Shown: positions 54,846 to 62,436 of the stretch, in pieces
Layout: every line of letters begins with the position of its first letter
Numbering within the stretch: position 1 is the stretch's first letter
Assembly (NCBI GenBank): GCA_964244065.1
Contig: CAXTHH010000005.1
Span: 62,001 to 126,000 of the forward strand
Direction of reading: 5' to 3'
Length of the DNA: 64,000 nucleotides
Source of the DNA: JASLDZ01 sp964244065
GTDB lineage: Bacteria > Pseudomonadota > Alphaproteobacteria > Caulobacterales > Caulobacteraceae
Program-made: the position numbers and the translations under genes
The notes under the pieces: generated by a model
Database searches by the model: none
What the model was told of the DNA's origin: nothing
The model's input: only the letters and a program-made list of their open reading frames with translations

Positions 54846-54950
54846 CCGTCGTCCTCGGGCTCGACCCGAGGACCGGGCGTCGATCGTGCACCAGCGCACA
54901 GCTCAAGCGCGCGGTCGGCTCGGCCCTCGGGTCAAGCCCGAGGGCGACGG
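54846..54950. repeat. Long palindromic intergenic repeat, family A, copy 5
   Basis: CCGTCGTCCTCGGGCTCGAC at the left and CGGCCCTCGGGTCAAGCCCG...GGCGACGG at the right are inverted complements; each arm is a hairpin. It lies between the nuclease-like gene and the carD gene, which are convergent. Confidence 0.88.
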
Positions 54951-55002
54951 AGCTGAAGAGTTCGGTCGAGCGTCGGCCTCGCCGAAGATCGATCGGCGAC
55001 CC

Positions 55003-55506
55003 TTAGGCCGCCTTCTGCAGCGACTTGGTGATCATCTTCACGGCGCCCTCGCGGTCGGTCTTCTCGATCACGGCGACCTCGCGGGCCATGCGGTCGAGCG
55101 CCGACTCGTACAGCTGGCGCTCGCTGTAGGACTGCTCGGGCTGGCTCTCGGCGCGGTGCAGGTCGCGCACCACCTCGGCGATGGAGACCAGGTCGCCGGA
55201 GTTGATCTTGGCCTCGTACTCCTGCGCGCGCCGGCTCCACATGGTGCGCTTGATGCGCGCGCGGCCCTTCAGCGTGTGCATGGCCTGGTGGACGACGTTG
55301 TCCTCGGCGAGCGAGCGCAGGCCCGAGGCCTTCGCCTTTTTCGTCGGCACGCGCAGCGTCATCTTCTCGTGATCGAAGGTGATCACATAGACTTCGAGGG
55401 AGTAGCCGGCGACCTCCTGCGTCTCGATGGCCGCGACCTTGCCCACGCCGTGCGCGGGATAGACGACGGCGTCGCCGACCTGGAAGTCCGTGGCGCTGGT
55501 GCTCAT
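55003..55506 (-). CDS. carD: CarD-family transcriptional regulator
   Basis: A 167-residue RNA polymerase-binding regulator. The N-terminal Tudor-like RNAP-interacting domain has FQVGDAVVYPAHGVGKVAAI and YVITFDHEKMTLRVPTKKA; the C-terminal helical DNA-binding domain has VVHQAMHTLKGRARIKRTMW, SRRAQEYEAKINSGDLVSIA, EVVRDLHRAESQPEQSYSER. In Caulobacter CarD homologues stabilise open complexes at rRNA and growth promoters and respond to starvation. ATG 55506 is the expected start; the longer frame is not plausible. Confidence 0.96.
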   Translation of the reverse strand: MSTSATDFQVGDAVVYPAHGVGKVAAIETQEVAGYSLEVYVITFDHEKMTLRVPTKKAKASGLRSLAEDNVVHQAMHTLKGRARIKRTMWSRRAQEYEAKINSGDLVSIAEVVRDLHRAESQPEQSYSERQLYESALDRMAREVAVIEKTDREGAVKMITKSLQKAA

Positions 55507-55723
55507 GCGGAAAGGTCCTGTTCGCTCGAGTTCCGTCGCGGGCGACCCCGCGCCGGCCCCGCGGCCACACCGAACCGCTCCCAGTCCGCCGCCCCAGAGG
55601 ATCGACGGATCGCGCGAGGGCGCACAGGGCCCTGCCCGGTTGCTGCGAGCGGTCGTTCGGAACGGCCGACGGATGTGAAACCCCGTGCGCGAGCCATCTC
55701 GCGAGCTACCGGGCCACAAGAAC

Positions 55724-55752
55724 GTCATAGCACGAACCGCACGCTTTTGAAA
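55724..55752 (-). promoter_or_regulatory. Candidate sigma-70-type promoter for carD
   Basis: On the minus strand, TTTCAA (-35) and TATGAC (-10) are separated by 17 bases. The -35 lies inside the palindrome CGCTTTTGAAAGCG, which could be bound by a regulator. Motif agreement is moderate. Confidence 0.4.
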
Positions 55753-55811
55753 GCGCGCGGGTTTAACGATCCTGAACCCTTGGTTAACGGGGGCGGATTC
55801 CGCCCCAGTGA

Positions 55812-55830
55812 CCCCGGCCGGCGGCCGGGG
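55812..55830 (-). terminator. Hairpin after fdxA, probable terminator
   Basis: CCCCGGCC and GGCCGGGG pair around a three-base loop, eight bases past the fdxA stop on the minus strand. There is no clear T-run. Confidence 0.5.
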
Positions 55831-55837
55831 CGTTCCG

Positions 55838-56179
55838 TCAGGAGCCGCGGCCGGGAGCGGGCGAGAAGTACTTCTCCAGCTTGCCCGTCTCGCGCTCGAA
55901 ATCGTCACGGTCGGCGGGGGGCGTGCCCTTCACCGTGATGTTCGGCCAGACCTTGGCGTACTGCGTGTTCAGCGTCAGCCACTTGCCGTCGGCGTCGTCC
56001 TCCGTGTCCGGCTTGATGGCGTCCACCGGGCACTCGGGCTCGCACACGCCGCAGTCGATGCACTCGTCCGGATTGATCGCCAGGAAGTTCTCGCCCTCGT
56101 AGAAGCAGTCGACGGGGCAGACCTCCACGCAGTCCATGTATTTGCACTTAATGCAGGGGTCGGTGACGATGTAGGTCAT
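55838..56179 (-). CDS. fdxA: Seven-iron ferredoxin FdxA
   Basis: A 113-residue 3Fe-4S/4Fe-4S ferredoxin. The N-terminal cluster motif is TDPCIKCKYMDCVEVCPVDC and the second is DECIDCGVCEPECPVDAI, with extra Cys positions that give the 3Fe-4S cluster. The C-terminal tail WLTLNTQYAKVWPNITVKGT is the usual FdxA extension. It is an electron carrier in the cytosol. Together with carD downstream it is the usual alphaproteobacterial neighbourhood. Confidence 0.97.
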   Translation of the reverse strand: MTYIVTDPCIKCKYMDCVEVCPVDCFYEGENFLAINPDECIDCGVCEPECPVDAIKPDTEDDADGKWLTLNTQYAKVWPNITVKGTPPADRDDFERETGKLEKYFSPAPGRGS

Positions 56180-56279
56180 GATCTGCGGGGCTTGGGGCGG
56201 AGCGCGCGGGCGGGGAGGCGCGCTTGCGCCGGACATCCCAAGCGGGCGGGGCGATGTCAACGCCGCGTGGACACGGGAG

Positions 56280-57761
56280 TCAGTCCAACCGGCGGATCGC
56301 CAGCGCCAGCTCGCCGAACACGGGCGGGAGGATCAGGCGCAGCGCGCCGTCCGCCGCCGCCGCCTCCCAGGACTCCCCCGCCGTCCCGGCCTCCGGATCG
56401 AACGGCGTCACGCGGCAGGGCCCGGCGGCCAGGCCGGGCACGACGAGCTGCGGCCGCACGGCGTCGTGGGCGCGGACGCGGCCGGTGGCGTCCAGCCGGT
56501 CGCGGCGGAGCAGGTAGACGACGGCCTGCCGCCCGTCTCCGCAGGCGAAGGCGGCCAGCGCCTCGCCGCAGCCCTCCACCCGCAGTTCGGCCGACAGGTT
56601 GCGGCGGCGCAGGCGGGGCCAGTCGACCAGCGGCAGGAAGGCGGCCAGCGCTCCCTGCGCGCGGCGCATGCCCGGGGTGAGCACGTGCGGTCGCCGGTTG
56701 GGCCAGCGCATGCCGCCGCCCGCGCCGCCGGAGGCCAGGTGCGCCCACTGCATGTGCCGGAACATCTCGTCGTCGAACGTCGTCGGCAGCGTCCGCTTGT
56801 GGTCCTTGAAGGTGTGGATCGGCCCGTGCTCGGTGTCCAGGAACGGGCGCTCGGGCGGGGTCTCCGCCAGGCACGCGCGCACGATCCGGCCCATGTCGAT
56901 CGCCGGGTCCACCGTGTTCTTCGGATGGTCGATGGTGCCGTCGGCGTAGACGTGGATGGACGCGAAATCGAGGTCGGGGTGGCGGAAGATCGGGTCCGCC
57001 AACGGCATGTGCGGCTTGTCCACCAGCTCCGGGCCGAACAGCGAAACGGTCTGCGGGCGCGCGCGGCCGTAGAGGCGCAGCTCCAGCGCGCGCACGTGGC
57101 GGGAGAGGTCGGCGATGAACTCGCCGAAGGGCTCGGCCGAGTCCTCGGCCTGCGCGGGGTGAATCTCGTTCCACAGGTCCCAGGCCCAGATCACGCCGGA
57201 GCCGCCCCAGCGCTCCACCGCGAAGGTGAGCCGCGCCTTGATCGCCGCGCGCGCCACGGGGTCGAGCAGCAGGCGCGAGGGGCTCTCCAGCGGGCCGCCG
57301 TTGCGCCGGTTCAGCGGGTGGCGGCCCCAGTGGATCCAGGTCCAGAAGGTGTCGAACGGCGTCAGCAGCACGCGCAGGCCGACCTTGCGGCAGAGGGCGA
57401 AGAGGTCGTCCCACAGCCGCACCACGCGCGGGTTGAAGCGGCCGAGCTCGCGCTCCAGCAGGCGGTTGTGGCCGTGCAGGCACTCCAGCATCAGCCGCAC
57501 GCAGGTGGCGCCCGAGGCGCGGGCGTAGCGCAGCCGCGCCTCGACGTGCGCCAGGTCGCGCCGGTTGTAGAGCGGCCGCAGGTCCTGCCAGGTGATGGAG
57601 TCGTTGTAGCCCACGGGCGTCCAGGGCTCGCCGTCCTCCGTCATGAAATAGGGCGCGCCCGGGGCCGTGGTGATCCAGGCGAGGTCGCCGGCGAGGCGCG
57701 CGCCCCGGCCCGGGGCGGCGACGGACGCGGCGCGTTCGGGTTCGGCGGCGGAGTCGAACAT
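56280..57761 (-). CDS. Glycoside hydrolase-like TIM-barrel protein (GH5/clan A type)
   Basis: A 493-residue protein without a clear signal peptide. A (beta/alpha)8 barrel of clan GH-A: PVGYNDSITWQDLRPLYNRR, GATCVRLMLECLHGHNRLLE, VGLRVLLTPFDTFWTWIHWG, then the acid/base Glu in IWAWDLWNEIHPAQ (about 205) and a candidate nucleophile Glu in RPFLDTEHGPIHTF (about 310). The last 130 residues are a beta-rich domain. Near mannanase- or cellulase-type barrels, but the substrate cannot be named. The gene interrupts the fdxA-S4-helicase order seen in relatives; it may process an envelope or storage glycan. Confidence 0.85.
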   Translation of the reverse strand: MFDSAAEPERAASVAAPGRGARLAGDLAWITTAPGAPYFMTEDGEPWTPVGYNDSITWQDLRPLYNRRDLAHVEARLRYARASGATCVRLMLECLHGHNRLLERELGRFNPRVVRLWDDLFALCRKVGLRVLLTPFDTFWTWIHWGRHPLNRRNGGPLESPSRLLLDPVARAAIKARLTFAVERWGGSGVIWAWDLWNEIHPAQAEDSAEPFGEFIADLSRHVRALELRLYGRARPQTVSLFGPELVDKPHMPLADPIFRHPDLDFASIHVYADGTIDHPKNTVDPAIDMGRIVRACLAETPPERPFLDTEHGPIHTFKDHKRTLPTTFDDEMFRHMQWAHLASGGAGGGMRWPNRRPHVLTPGMRRAQGALAAFLPLVDWPRLRRRNLSAELRVEGCGEALAAFACGDGRQAVVYLLRRDRLDATGRVRAHDAVRPQLVVPGLAAGPCRVTPFDPEAGTAGESWEAAAADGALRLILPPVFGELALAIRRLD

Positions 57762-57823
57762 CGGGAGATCCAGGAACTTCGGATCAAGCCGTAGCCGGCC
57801 CGCGCGTTCCCGCCCAGCCGGGA

Positions 57824-58111
57824 TCAGGCGGGTCCCACGTCCGAGTAGAGGGCGCGGGCCTCCGGCGCGGGGCCGCGGCGCTCGCCGGCCTGCTCATAGC
57901 GCACGCTTACTACGCGGGCGCCCAGGGCGAACACCAGGAGGTCGCCCGGGCGCAGGGTGCGGGAGGCTTTGTCCAGGCGCATCTCCACGCCGCCGCGGGT
58001 CAGGCGCACGCGGCCGTCCTCGATCGTGCGGCAGGCGAGGGCGCGCGTCTTGAAGAAGCGGGCGCGCCACAGCCAGACGTCGGCGCGGCAGCCGGGGTCG
58101 GCGTCGCTCAC
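57824..58111 (-). CDS. S4-domain RNA-binding protein (Hsp15/HslR-like)
   Basis: A 95-residue S4 protein. RADVWLWRARFFKTRALACR and TIEDGRVRLTRGGVEMRLDK form the S4 motif; SRTLRPGDLLVFALGARVVS the following strands. Hsp15 binds stalled 50S subunits that carry nascent chains in E. coli. GTG 58111 overlaps the helicase stop (GTGA), so the two RNA proteins are coupled. Confidence 0.9.
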   Translation of the reverse strand: MSDADPGCRADVWLWRARFFKTRALACRTIEDGRVRLTRGGVEMRLDKASRTLRPGDLLVFALGARVVSVRYEQAGERRGPAPEARALYSDVGPA

Positions 58112-60744
58112 GCGGTCGCCGGGGGCGACCCCGCGGCGGGGCGGCGGGGGCGGCGCTTGCGCCGGCGGGGCGCGGCGGCGGCTTCGGCGGGCCTCGGCGC
58201 CCGGGCCGGTTGCGGAGGGGCGGCGGGCTCCGGCGCGAGCCTCAGGCCGGCGAGGGCGGCGAAGGGCGAACCTGGGCGCGCGGGAACTTCGGCCGGGGCG
58301 GCGGGCGCGGGCTCGCGCCGCTTGCGCCACAGCGAGCCGTTCCCCGGCTCCGGCCTGCCGGCGCGGGTGTAGCCGAGCGCCTTGAGCAGGCGCTCGGTCT
58401 CGTCGAGGCTCCAGCCGAGCGCGGCGGGGGAGTCCTCCGGCAGGCGGGCGGCGCCGCGCTCGGCGGGCAGGCGGCGCAGCTCGGCGTCCAGCCGCTCGAG
58501 CGCCTCCACGGGGGCGGAGAGGCCGGCGACGGCGCGCAGGCCGTGGCCGGCGAGCGAGCCGGCGACCGGCGGCGGCTCGGGCAAGCGCGCGAGGGCGTCG
58601 GCGGGCGGTCGCCAGTCGGGGGCGAGCAGGCGGGCGAAGGGGGCGAGCTGGGCGCGCCCCTCGGGCGTCAGCAGGGCGGGCAGGAACAGGCTGAAGGCGC
58701 CGAAGCGCACGCCGAGGCTCTTGAGCGCGCGGCGCTCGGCCAAGCTCAACCCCGCCGCCTCGCGCGCCACCGCGGCCCGGTCGATCACGCCGCCGCATTC
58801 CAGCAGACGGTAGGCGATGCCGCGCGCCAGCCCCTTGACCGCGCCCGTGGCCACGGCGTCGCCCAACGCCTTGAGCGGGGCGAGCACGGCGGCCGAGCGC
58901 GCGGCGACGAACGCCTCCAGCCGCCGCTGCGCCCGTTCGCGGGCGTGGGCGAGGTGGGCGTGCGCGGGGCCGAGCTCGCCGAACAGCGCCACGCGCGGGG
59001 CGAACGGGCCGCCGCTGGCCAGCTTGCCCGCCGGCTCGCCGTTCCACGACACCGTCCCGTCCTCCGCGAGCGTGAAGGCCTCGTCGCCCGCCGCGGCGAG
59101 CTCACCGAGCCGCTTGGCCAGGAGCGGGCCGACGGCGCGGGCGGCGGCGCCGCGCAGGGCCTTGTCCTCCAGCGCCGTGGCGCCCTTCACCGGCTCGAAG
59201 CGCACGCCGACCAGGCGGCCCACGTCGTGGCCCTCCACGGTGACCGTGCCGTCGTGCGCCACCCCCGCCAGCACGTCGTCGCGCAGGTTCAGGCCGCGGA
59301 GGAGGGCGCTGGTGCGCCGGTCGATGAAGCGCTGCATCAGCCGCTCGTGCAGCGTGTCGCTCAGCCGGTCCTCCAGCGTCCGCAAGGTCGCCCGCCAATG
59401 GGCGGGGTCGCGCAGCCAGTCCGGCCGGTTGGCGGCGTAGGCGAGGGTGCGGATGTTGGCGAGCCGCTGGGCCAGCACGTCGATCTCGCCGTGCAGGTTG
59501 TCGAGCGCGCGGTGCTGCTCGGCCATCCAGTCGTCGGGCAGGCGGGCGGCCTTTGACGTCAGATGCAGGAACACCGCGCGCACCATGCGGGTGTGCTCGT
59601 CCAGCGTGGTCTTGCGGAAGTCGGGCGTCTGGCACACCTCCCACAGCCGGCGCAGGCGCACGCGATCCTTGACCAGCCCGGCGATCTCCTCGTCGCGCGC
59701 CATCAGGTTGAGCGTGGTCTCGTCCACCGCTTCCTCGGCCAGCTTCAGGCCGGGCCGGCTGGGCGGCTGGGCCAGCGAACGCTGCAGGTCGCGCAGGCTG
59801 TCGAAGTCCAGTGCGCTGTTGCGCCATTCCGCGGCCTCCAGCGGCTGGAAGCGGTGCTCGTGGATGGCCTCGACGAGGTCGTCGTCCATCTCGGGCGCCT
59901 CGCCCGTGACGCCGAAGGTGCCGTCCTTCTTGTAGCGGCCGGCGCGGCCCGCGATCTGGCCGACCTCCTGCGGGGTCAGCCAGCGGGTGCGCTTGCCGTC
60001 GAACTTGCGAAGCCCGGCGAACGCGACGTGGTCCACGTCCATGTTCAGGCCCATGCCGATGGCGTCGGTGGCGACCAGGAAGTCCACCTCGCCGGACTGG
60101 TAGAGCTGCACCTGGGCGTTGCGCGTCCGGGGGCTCAGCGAGCCCATCACCACCGCCGCGCCGCCGCGCTGGCGACGGATCAGCTCGGCGATGGCGTAGA
60201 CGTTGTCCGCGCTGAAGGCGACGACGGCGGTGCGGCGGGGCAGGCGGGTGAGCTTCTTCGAGCCCGCGTAGGTGAGGGCGCTGAACCGCTCGCGGCGCAC
60301 GAACTCGGCCTCGGGCAGCAGGCGGCGGATCAGGGGCTCGGCGGTGGACGCGCCCATCAGCAGCGTCTCGTGCTTGCCGCGGGCGTGCAGCAGGCGCTGG
60401 GTGAAGACGTGGCCGCGGGAGGGGTCGGCGCACAGCTGCACCTCGTCGATGGCCAGGAACTCCACCTCACGGCCCAGCGGCATCGCCTCGACGGTGCAGA
60501 CGAAGTACTGCGCCCGGGGCGGCGTGATCTTCTCCTCGCCGGTGATCAGCGCCACCGCCCGCGCGCCGCGCAGCTTGGCGATGCGGTCGTAGATCTCGCG
60601 CGCCAGCAGGCGCAGCGGCAGCCCGATCATGCCGGAGGCGTGGCCGAGCATCCGCTCCACGGCATAGTGCGTCTTGCCCGTGTTGGTGGGGCCGAGCACG
60701 GCGATGACGCGGGACGGCGCGAGGCCCGTCGAGCGATCCGACAT
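58108..60744 (-). CDS. Suv3-like DEAD/DExH-box RNA helicase
   Basis: An 878-residue helicase of the mitochondrial Suv3/alphaproteobacterial type, which unwinds RNA or DNA with ATP. Motif I is VLGPTNTGKTHYAVERMLG (GxTxTGKT), motif II is FLAIDEVQLCADP (DEVQ, the Suv3 form), motif V is ATDAIGMGLNMDVDHVAFAG and motif VI QIAGRAGRYKKDGT. A Suv3-type C-terminal domain follows, and a basic, Pro/Ala/Arg-rich tail of about 80 residues ends the protein. ATG 60744 (MSDRSTG) is preferred to the upstream frame. It may work in RNA turnover with the S4 protein encoded next. Confidence 0.94.
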   Translation of the reverse strand: MSDRSTGLAPSRVIAVLGPTNTGKTHYAVERMLGHASGMIGLPLRLLAREIYDRIAKLRGARAVALITGEEKITPPRAQYFVCTVEAMPLGREVEFLAIDEVQLCADPSRGHVFTQRLLHARGKHETLLMGASTAEPLIRRLLPEAEFVRRERFSALTYAGSKKLTRLPRRTAVVAFSADNVYAIAELIRRQRGGAAVVMGSLSPRTRNAQVQLYQSGEVDFLVATDAIGMGLNMDVDHVAFAGLRKFDGKRTRWLTPQEVGQIAGRAGRYKKDGTFGVTGEAPEMDDDLVEAIHEHRFQPLEAAEWRNSALDFDSLRDLQRSLAQPPSRPGLKLAEEAVDETTLNLMARDEEIAGLVKDRVRLRRLWEVCQTPDFRKTTLDEHTRMVRAVFLHLTSKAARLPDDWMAEQHRALDNLHGEIDVLAQRLANIRTLAYAANRPDWLRDPAHWRATLRTLEDRLSDTLHERLMQRFIDRRTSALLRGLNLRDDVLAGVAHDGTVTVEGHDVGRLVGVRFEPVKGATALEDKALRGAAARAVGPLLAKRLGELAAAGDEAFTLAEDGTVSWNGEPAGKLASGGPFAPRVALFGELGPAHAHLAHARERAQRRLEAFVAARSAAVLAPLKALGDAVATGAVKGLARGIAYRLLECGGVIDRAAVAREAAGLSLAERRALKSLGVRFGAFSLFLPALLTPEGRAQLAPFARLLAPDWRPPADALARLPEPPPVAGSLAGHGLRAVAGLSAPVEALERLDAELRRLPAERGAARLPEDSPAALGWSLDETERLLKALGYTRAGRPEPGNGSLWRKRREPAPAAPAEVPARPGSPFAALAGLRLAPEPAAPPQPARAPRPAEAAAAPRRRKRRPRRPAAGSPPATA

Positions 60745-60768
60745 GGAGCCGATGTGGGCGCTCGCCGC

Positions 60769-60939
60769 GAGTCGGGCAAGCGGGGCGGGGCGGCTTAACG
60801 GGGGTGCGCAGACCGCGCGAACGGGCGCGGAACGAATCGACACCGAATCGGCCACTCGCGCCGAATCAGGATTCGTTCACCGCTAGGGATGGTGGATGAC
60901 CCGCGGCCAAGCCACAAGCACGTTCTGTTAAGCCGAGTC
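60769..60939. promoter_or_regulatory. Cluster of six GANTC (CcrM-type) sites upstream of the helicase gene
   Basis: GANTC occurs at 60769, 60834, 60845, 60863, 60870 and 60935; four of these fall within 41 bases. In such GC-rich DNA the motif is expected rarely. GANTC is the methylation site of the cell-cycle methyltransferase CcrM, so methylation-dependent control of the helicase promoter is possible; this is inferred. Confidence 0.5.
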
Positions 60940-60972
60940 AGCGCTGCGGGATCTCACCCACGACCCTCACCT

Positions 60973-61074
60973 CCGTCGCCCTCGGGCTCGACCCGAGGGC
61001 CGGACGCCGATCGTGCGCCGACTTAGCCGAGAGACCGCGCAGCGCTCGGCCGTCGGATCAAGTCCGAGGGCGAC
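60973..61074. repeat. Long palindromic intergenic repeat, family A, copy 6
   Basis: CCGTCGCCCTCGGGCTCGAC on the left and CGGCCGTCGGATCAAGTCCG...GGGCGACG on the right are inverted complements with a few changes. It lies in the 3' region of the DUF3617 gene, upstream of the helicase gene. Confidence 0.85.
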
Positions 61075-61100
61075 GAGAGAAGGGTTGGAGGTGCGTGCGA

Positions 61101-61505
61101 TCAGCCCTTGGGAGCGGCTTCGGTCGTCGCCGGGCAGTCCGAGAGCCGCTCGGCCTTCACCGTCGCGCCCAACGGCAGCTCCAGGCCGGCGAGCCTGGGC
61201 CGGGCCACGCCCTTCATGTCGATGGTGGTGGGCGTGTAGGCGCCCTTGAGCGACAGGCCGATCGTCTCCTTCGGCCGCTTGCGGTTGGCGCACACGCCCT
61301 CCAGCGTCACCGACCCGCCCCCGACCTTCCGAGTGGAGTAGCTGCAGTCGTAGTGCCGGTTCGAAGGGTCCGTCAGAAACTTGTCGATCTCCGCCTTGGA
61401 GAGGCACTTGCGCTCGGGCTCGCCGCCGAAGCCCACCAGCGTGGTCCGGTACTCCCACAGCCCGGGCAGGAGCGTGGTGGCGGCGAGGAGGATGGGGATC
61501 AGCAT
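61101..61505 (-). CDS. DUF3617-like exported protein
   Basis: A 134-residue small exported protein. MLIPILLAATTLLPGLWEYR contains a short signal that runs directly into GLWEYRTT, the typical DUF3617 start (LPGLWEYxxx). ERKCLSKAEIDKFLTDPSNR, HYDCSYSTRKVGGGSVTLEG and VCANRKRPKETIGLSLKGAY carry the two or three Cys and the repeated strands of the family. It probably acts in the periplasm; the function is unknown. It is a single gene, divergent from rpmB. Confidence 0.82.
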   Translation of the reverse strand: MLIPILLAATTLLPGLWEYRTTLVGFGGEPERKCLSKAEIDKFLTDPSNRHYDCSYSTRKVGGGSVTLEGVCANRKRPKETIGLSLKGAYTPTTIDMKGVARPRLAGLELPLGATVKAERLSDCPATTEAAPKG

Positions 61506-61517
61506 GGCGGCTCGGCG

Positions 61518-61546
61518 TTGACGGGCGGGGGGCCTGGCGGATATAT
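61518..61546 (+). promoter_or_regulatory. Sigma-70-type promoter for rpmB
   Basis: TTGACG (61518-61523) and ATATAT (61541-61546) with a 17-base spacer, upstream of rpmB. The -10 is a clear AT island in GC-rich DNA. It lies partly at the DUF3617 start, so the two genes diverge from overlapping regions. Confidence 0.6.
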
Positions 61547-61611
61547 GCCCGCCTCCCGCGTGCGGAAGCCTCTTCCGCGCGACGCTTTTCCGTTGCTCCA
61601 GGCTTTACCCC

Positions 61612-61911
61612 ATGTCCCGTCGTTGCGAAATCACTGGCGTCGGCCCCATGGTCGGCCACAACGTCAGCCACTCGAACATCAAGACCAAGCGCCGCTTCCT
61701 GCCCTCGCTGGCGGACACCGCGCTGCAGTCCGAGGCGCTCGGCCAGAGCTTCCGCCTGAAGATCACAAACGCGGCCCTGCGCACGCTGGACTTCCGCGGC
61801 GGGCTGGACGCCGTGCTGCTGAACAGCCGTGACGAGAACCTCTCGGCCCGCGCGCTGAAGATCAAGCGCCAGGTCAAGGCCAAGCTGGCGGACGCCGCAC
61901 CGGCCGCCTGA
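61612..61911 (+). CDS. rpmB: 50S ribosomal protein L28
   Basis: A 99-residue ribosomal protein of the large subunit. MSRRCEITGVGPMVGHNVSH is the L28 hallmark, followed by NIKTKRRFLPSLADTALQSE, FRLKITNAALRTLDFRGGLD and the alphaproteobacterial C-terminal extension ARALKIKRQVKAKLADAA. It has a promoter about 65 bases upstream and a strong terminator after the stop; it is a single-gene unit, as is common for rpmB in this class. Confidence 0.97.
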   Translation: MSRRCEITGVGPMVGHNVSHSNIKTKRRFLPSLADTALQSEALGQSFRLKITNAALRTLDFRGGLDAVLLNSRDENLSARALKIKRQVKAKLADAAPAA

Positions 61912-61935
61912 CCGGCGCGCGCCACCGCTCACGAC

Positions 61936-61967
61936 AAGGGCCCCGCCGATCGCTCGGCGGGGCCCTT
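61936..61967. terminator. Bidirectional terminator between rpmB and the RcnB-like gene
   Basis: A perfect 14-bp stem (AAGGGCCCCGCCGA and its complement) with a four-base TCGC loop, 25 bases past the rpmB stop, with AA and TT flanks. Confidence 0.85.
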
Positions 61968-61989
61968 CGCGTTCAGGCCCTCGAAGGGC

Positions 61990-62340
61990 CTAGTTGTTGG
62001 CCGCGATCACAGAGGCGATCAGGCCGCCGGCGAGCGCCGCCAGCACGTAGTCGTCGCCCTGGCGCACCCAGTGATAGCCGCGGCGCGGAGCCGGCAGGCG
62101 ACGCGCGCGCCAGTCGTTCACCACCGCATAGGAGCCGTAGCGGCGATCCAGCCGCTGGCCCTGACGCCAGCGATGGGCCCTCTGCGCCTGGCGCAGATCC
62201 TGGCGGGCGTCGCGCAGATCGCGGCGCTCCTCCCGCACGTCGCGGCGCGAGCCGTAGGGCTGGGCGGCGGCGGAGCCGGCGGCGGCCAGCGGGGCCAGGG
62301 CGGTGGTGAGCGCGAGCGCGCCCAGCATCAGCGTCTTCAT
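61990..62340 (-). CDS. RcnB-like periplasmic protein
   Basis: A 116-residue exported protein of the RcnB family, which in E. coli tunes nickel/cobalt efflux. MKTLMLGALALTTALAPLAA is the signal peptide. An Arg-rich coil SRRDVREERRDLRDARQDLR is followed by the family end: YAVVNDWRARRLPAPRRGYH, then WVRQGDDYVLAALAGGLIAS. AAGGAG lies seven bases before the ATG. No rcnA efflux gene is nearby, so a metal role is tentative. Confidence 0.87.
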   Translation of the reverse strand: MKTLMLGALALTTALAPLAAAGSAAAQPYGSRRDVREERRDLRDARQDLRQAQRAHRWRQGQRLDRRYGSYAVVNDWRARRLPAPRRGYHWVRQGDDYVLAALAGGLIASVIAANN

Positions 62341-62436
62341 GTCGAGGCTCCTTCGGAAAATGGCGTCGCCAGGGGGCGGCGACCGACGGGGAGGGTTATG
62401 ACCGTCGCCCGCTGAACCGGCCTTGAACGGGCGCCG

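Larger units (their letters stand above)
55507..55837. other. 331-base intergenic region upstream of carD
   Basis: No plausible gene is seen. It contains the candidate carD promoter (55724-55752), the 14-base near-palindrome CGCTTTTGAAAGCG at 55742-55755, and the fdxA terminator hairpin. The rest is GC-rich leader of about 210 bases with several short hairpins such as GCGAGC...GCTCGC; no known riboswitch is recognised. Confidence 0.6.
60745..61100. other. 356-base intergenic region between helicase and DUF3617 genes
   Basis: No convincing gene. It holds six GANTC sites (60769-60939) upstream of the helicase start and a family A repeat at 60973. A stretch with CTTAACGGGG lies near 60793. Nothing else is recognised. 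Confidence 0.6.
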
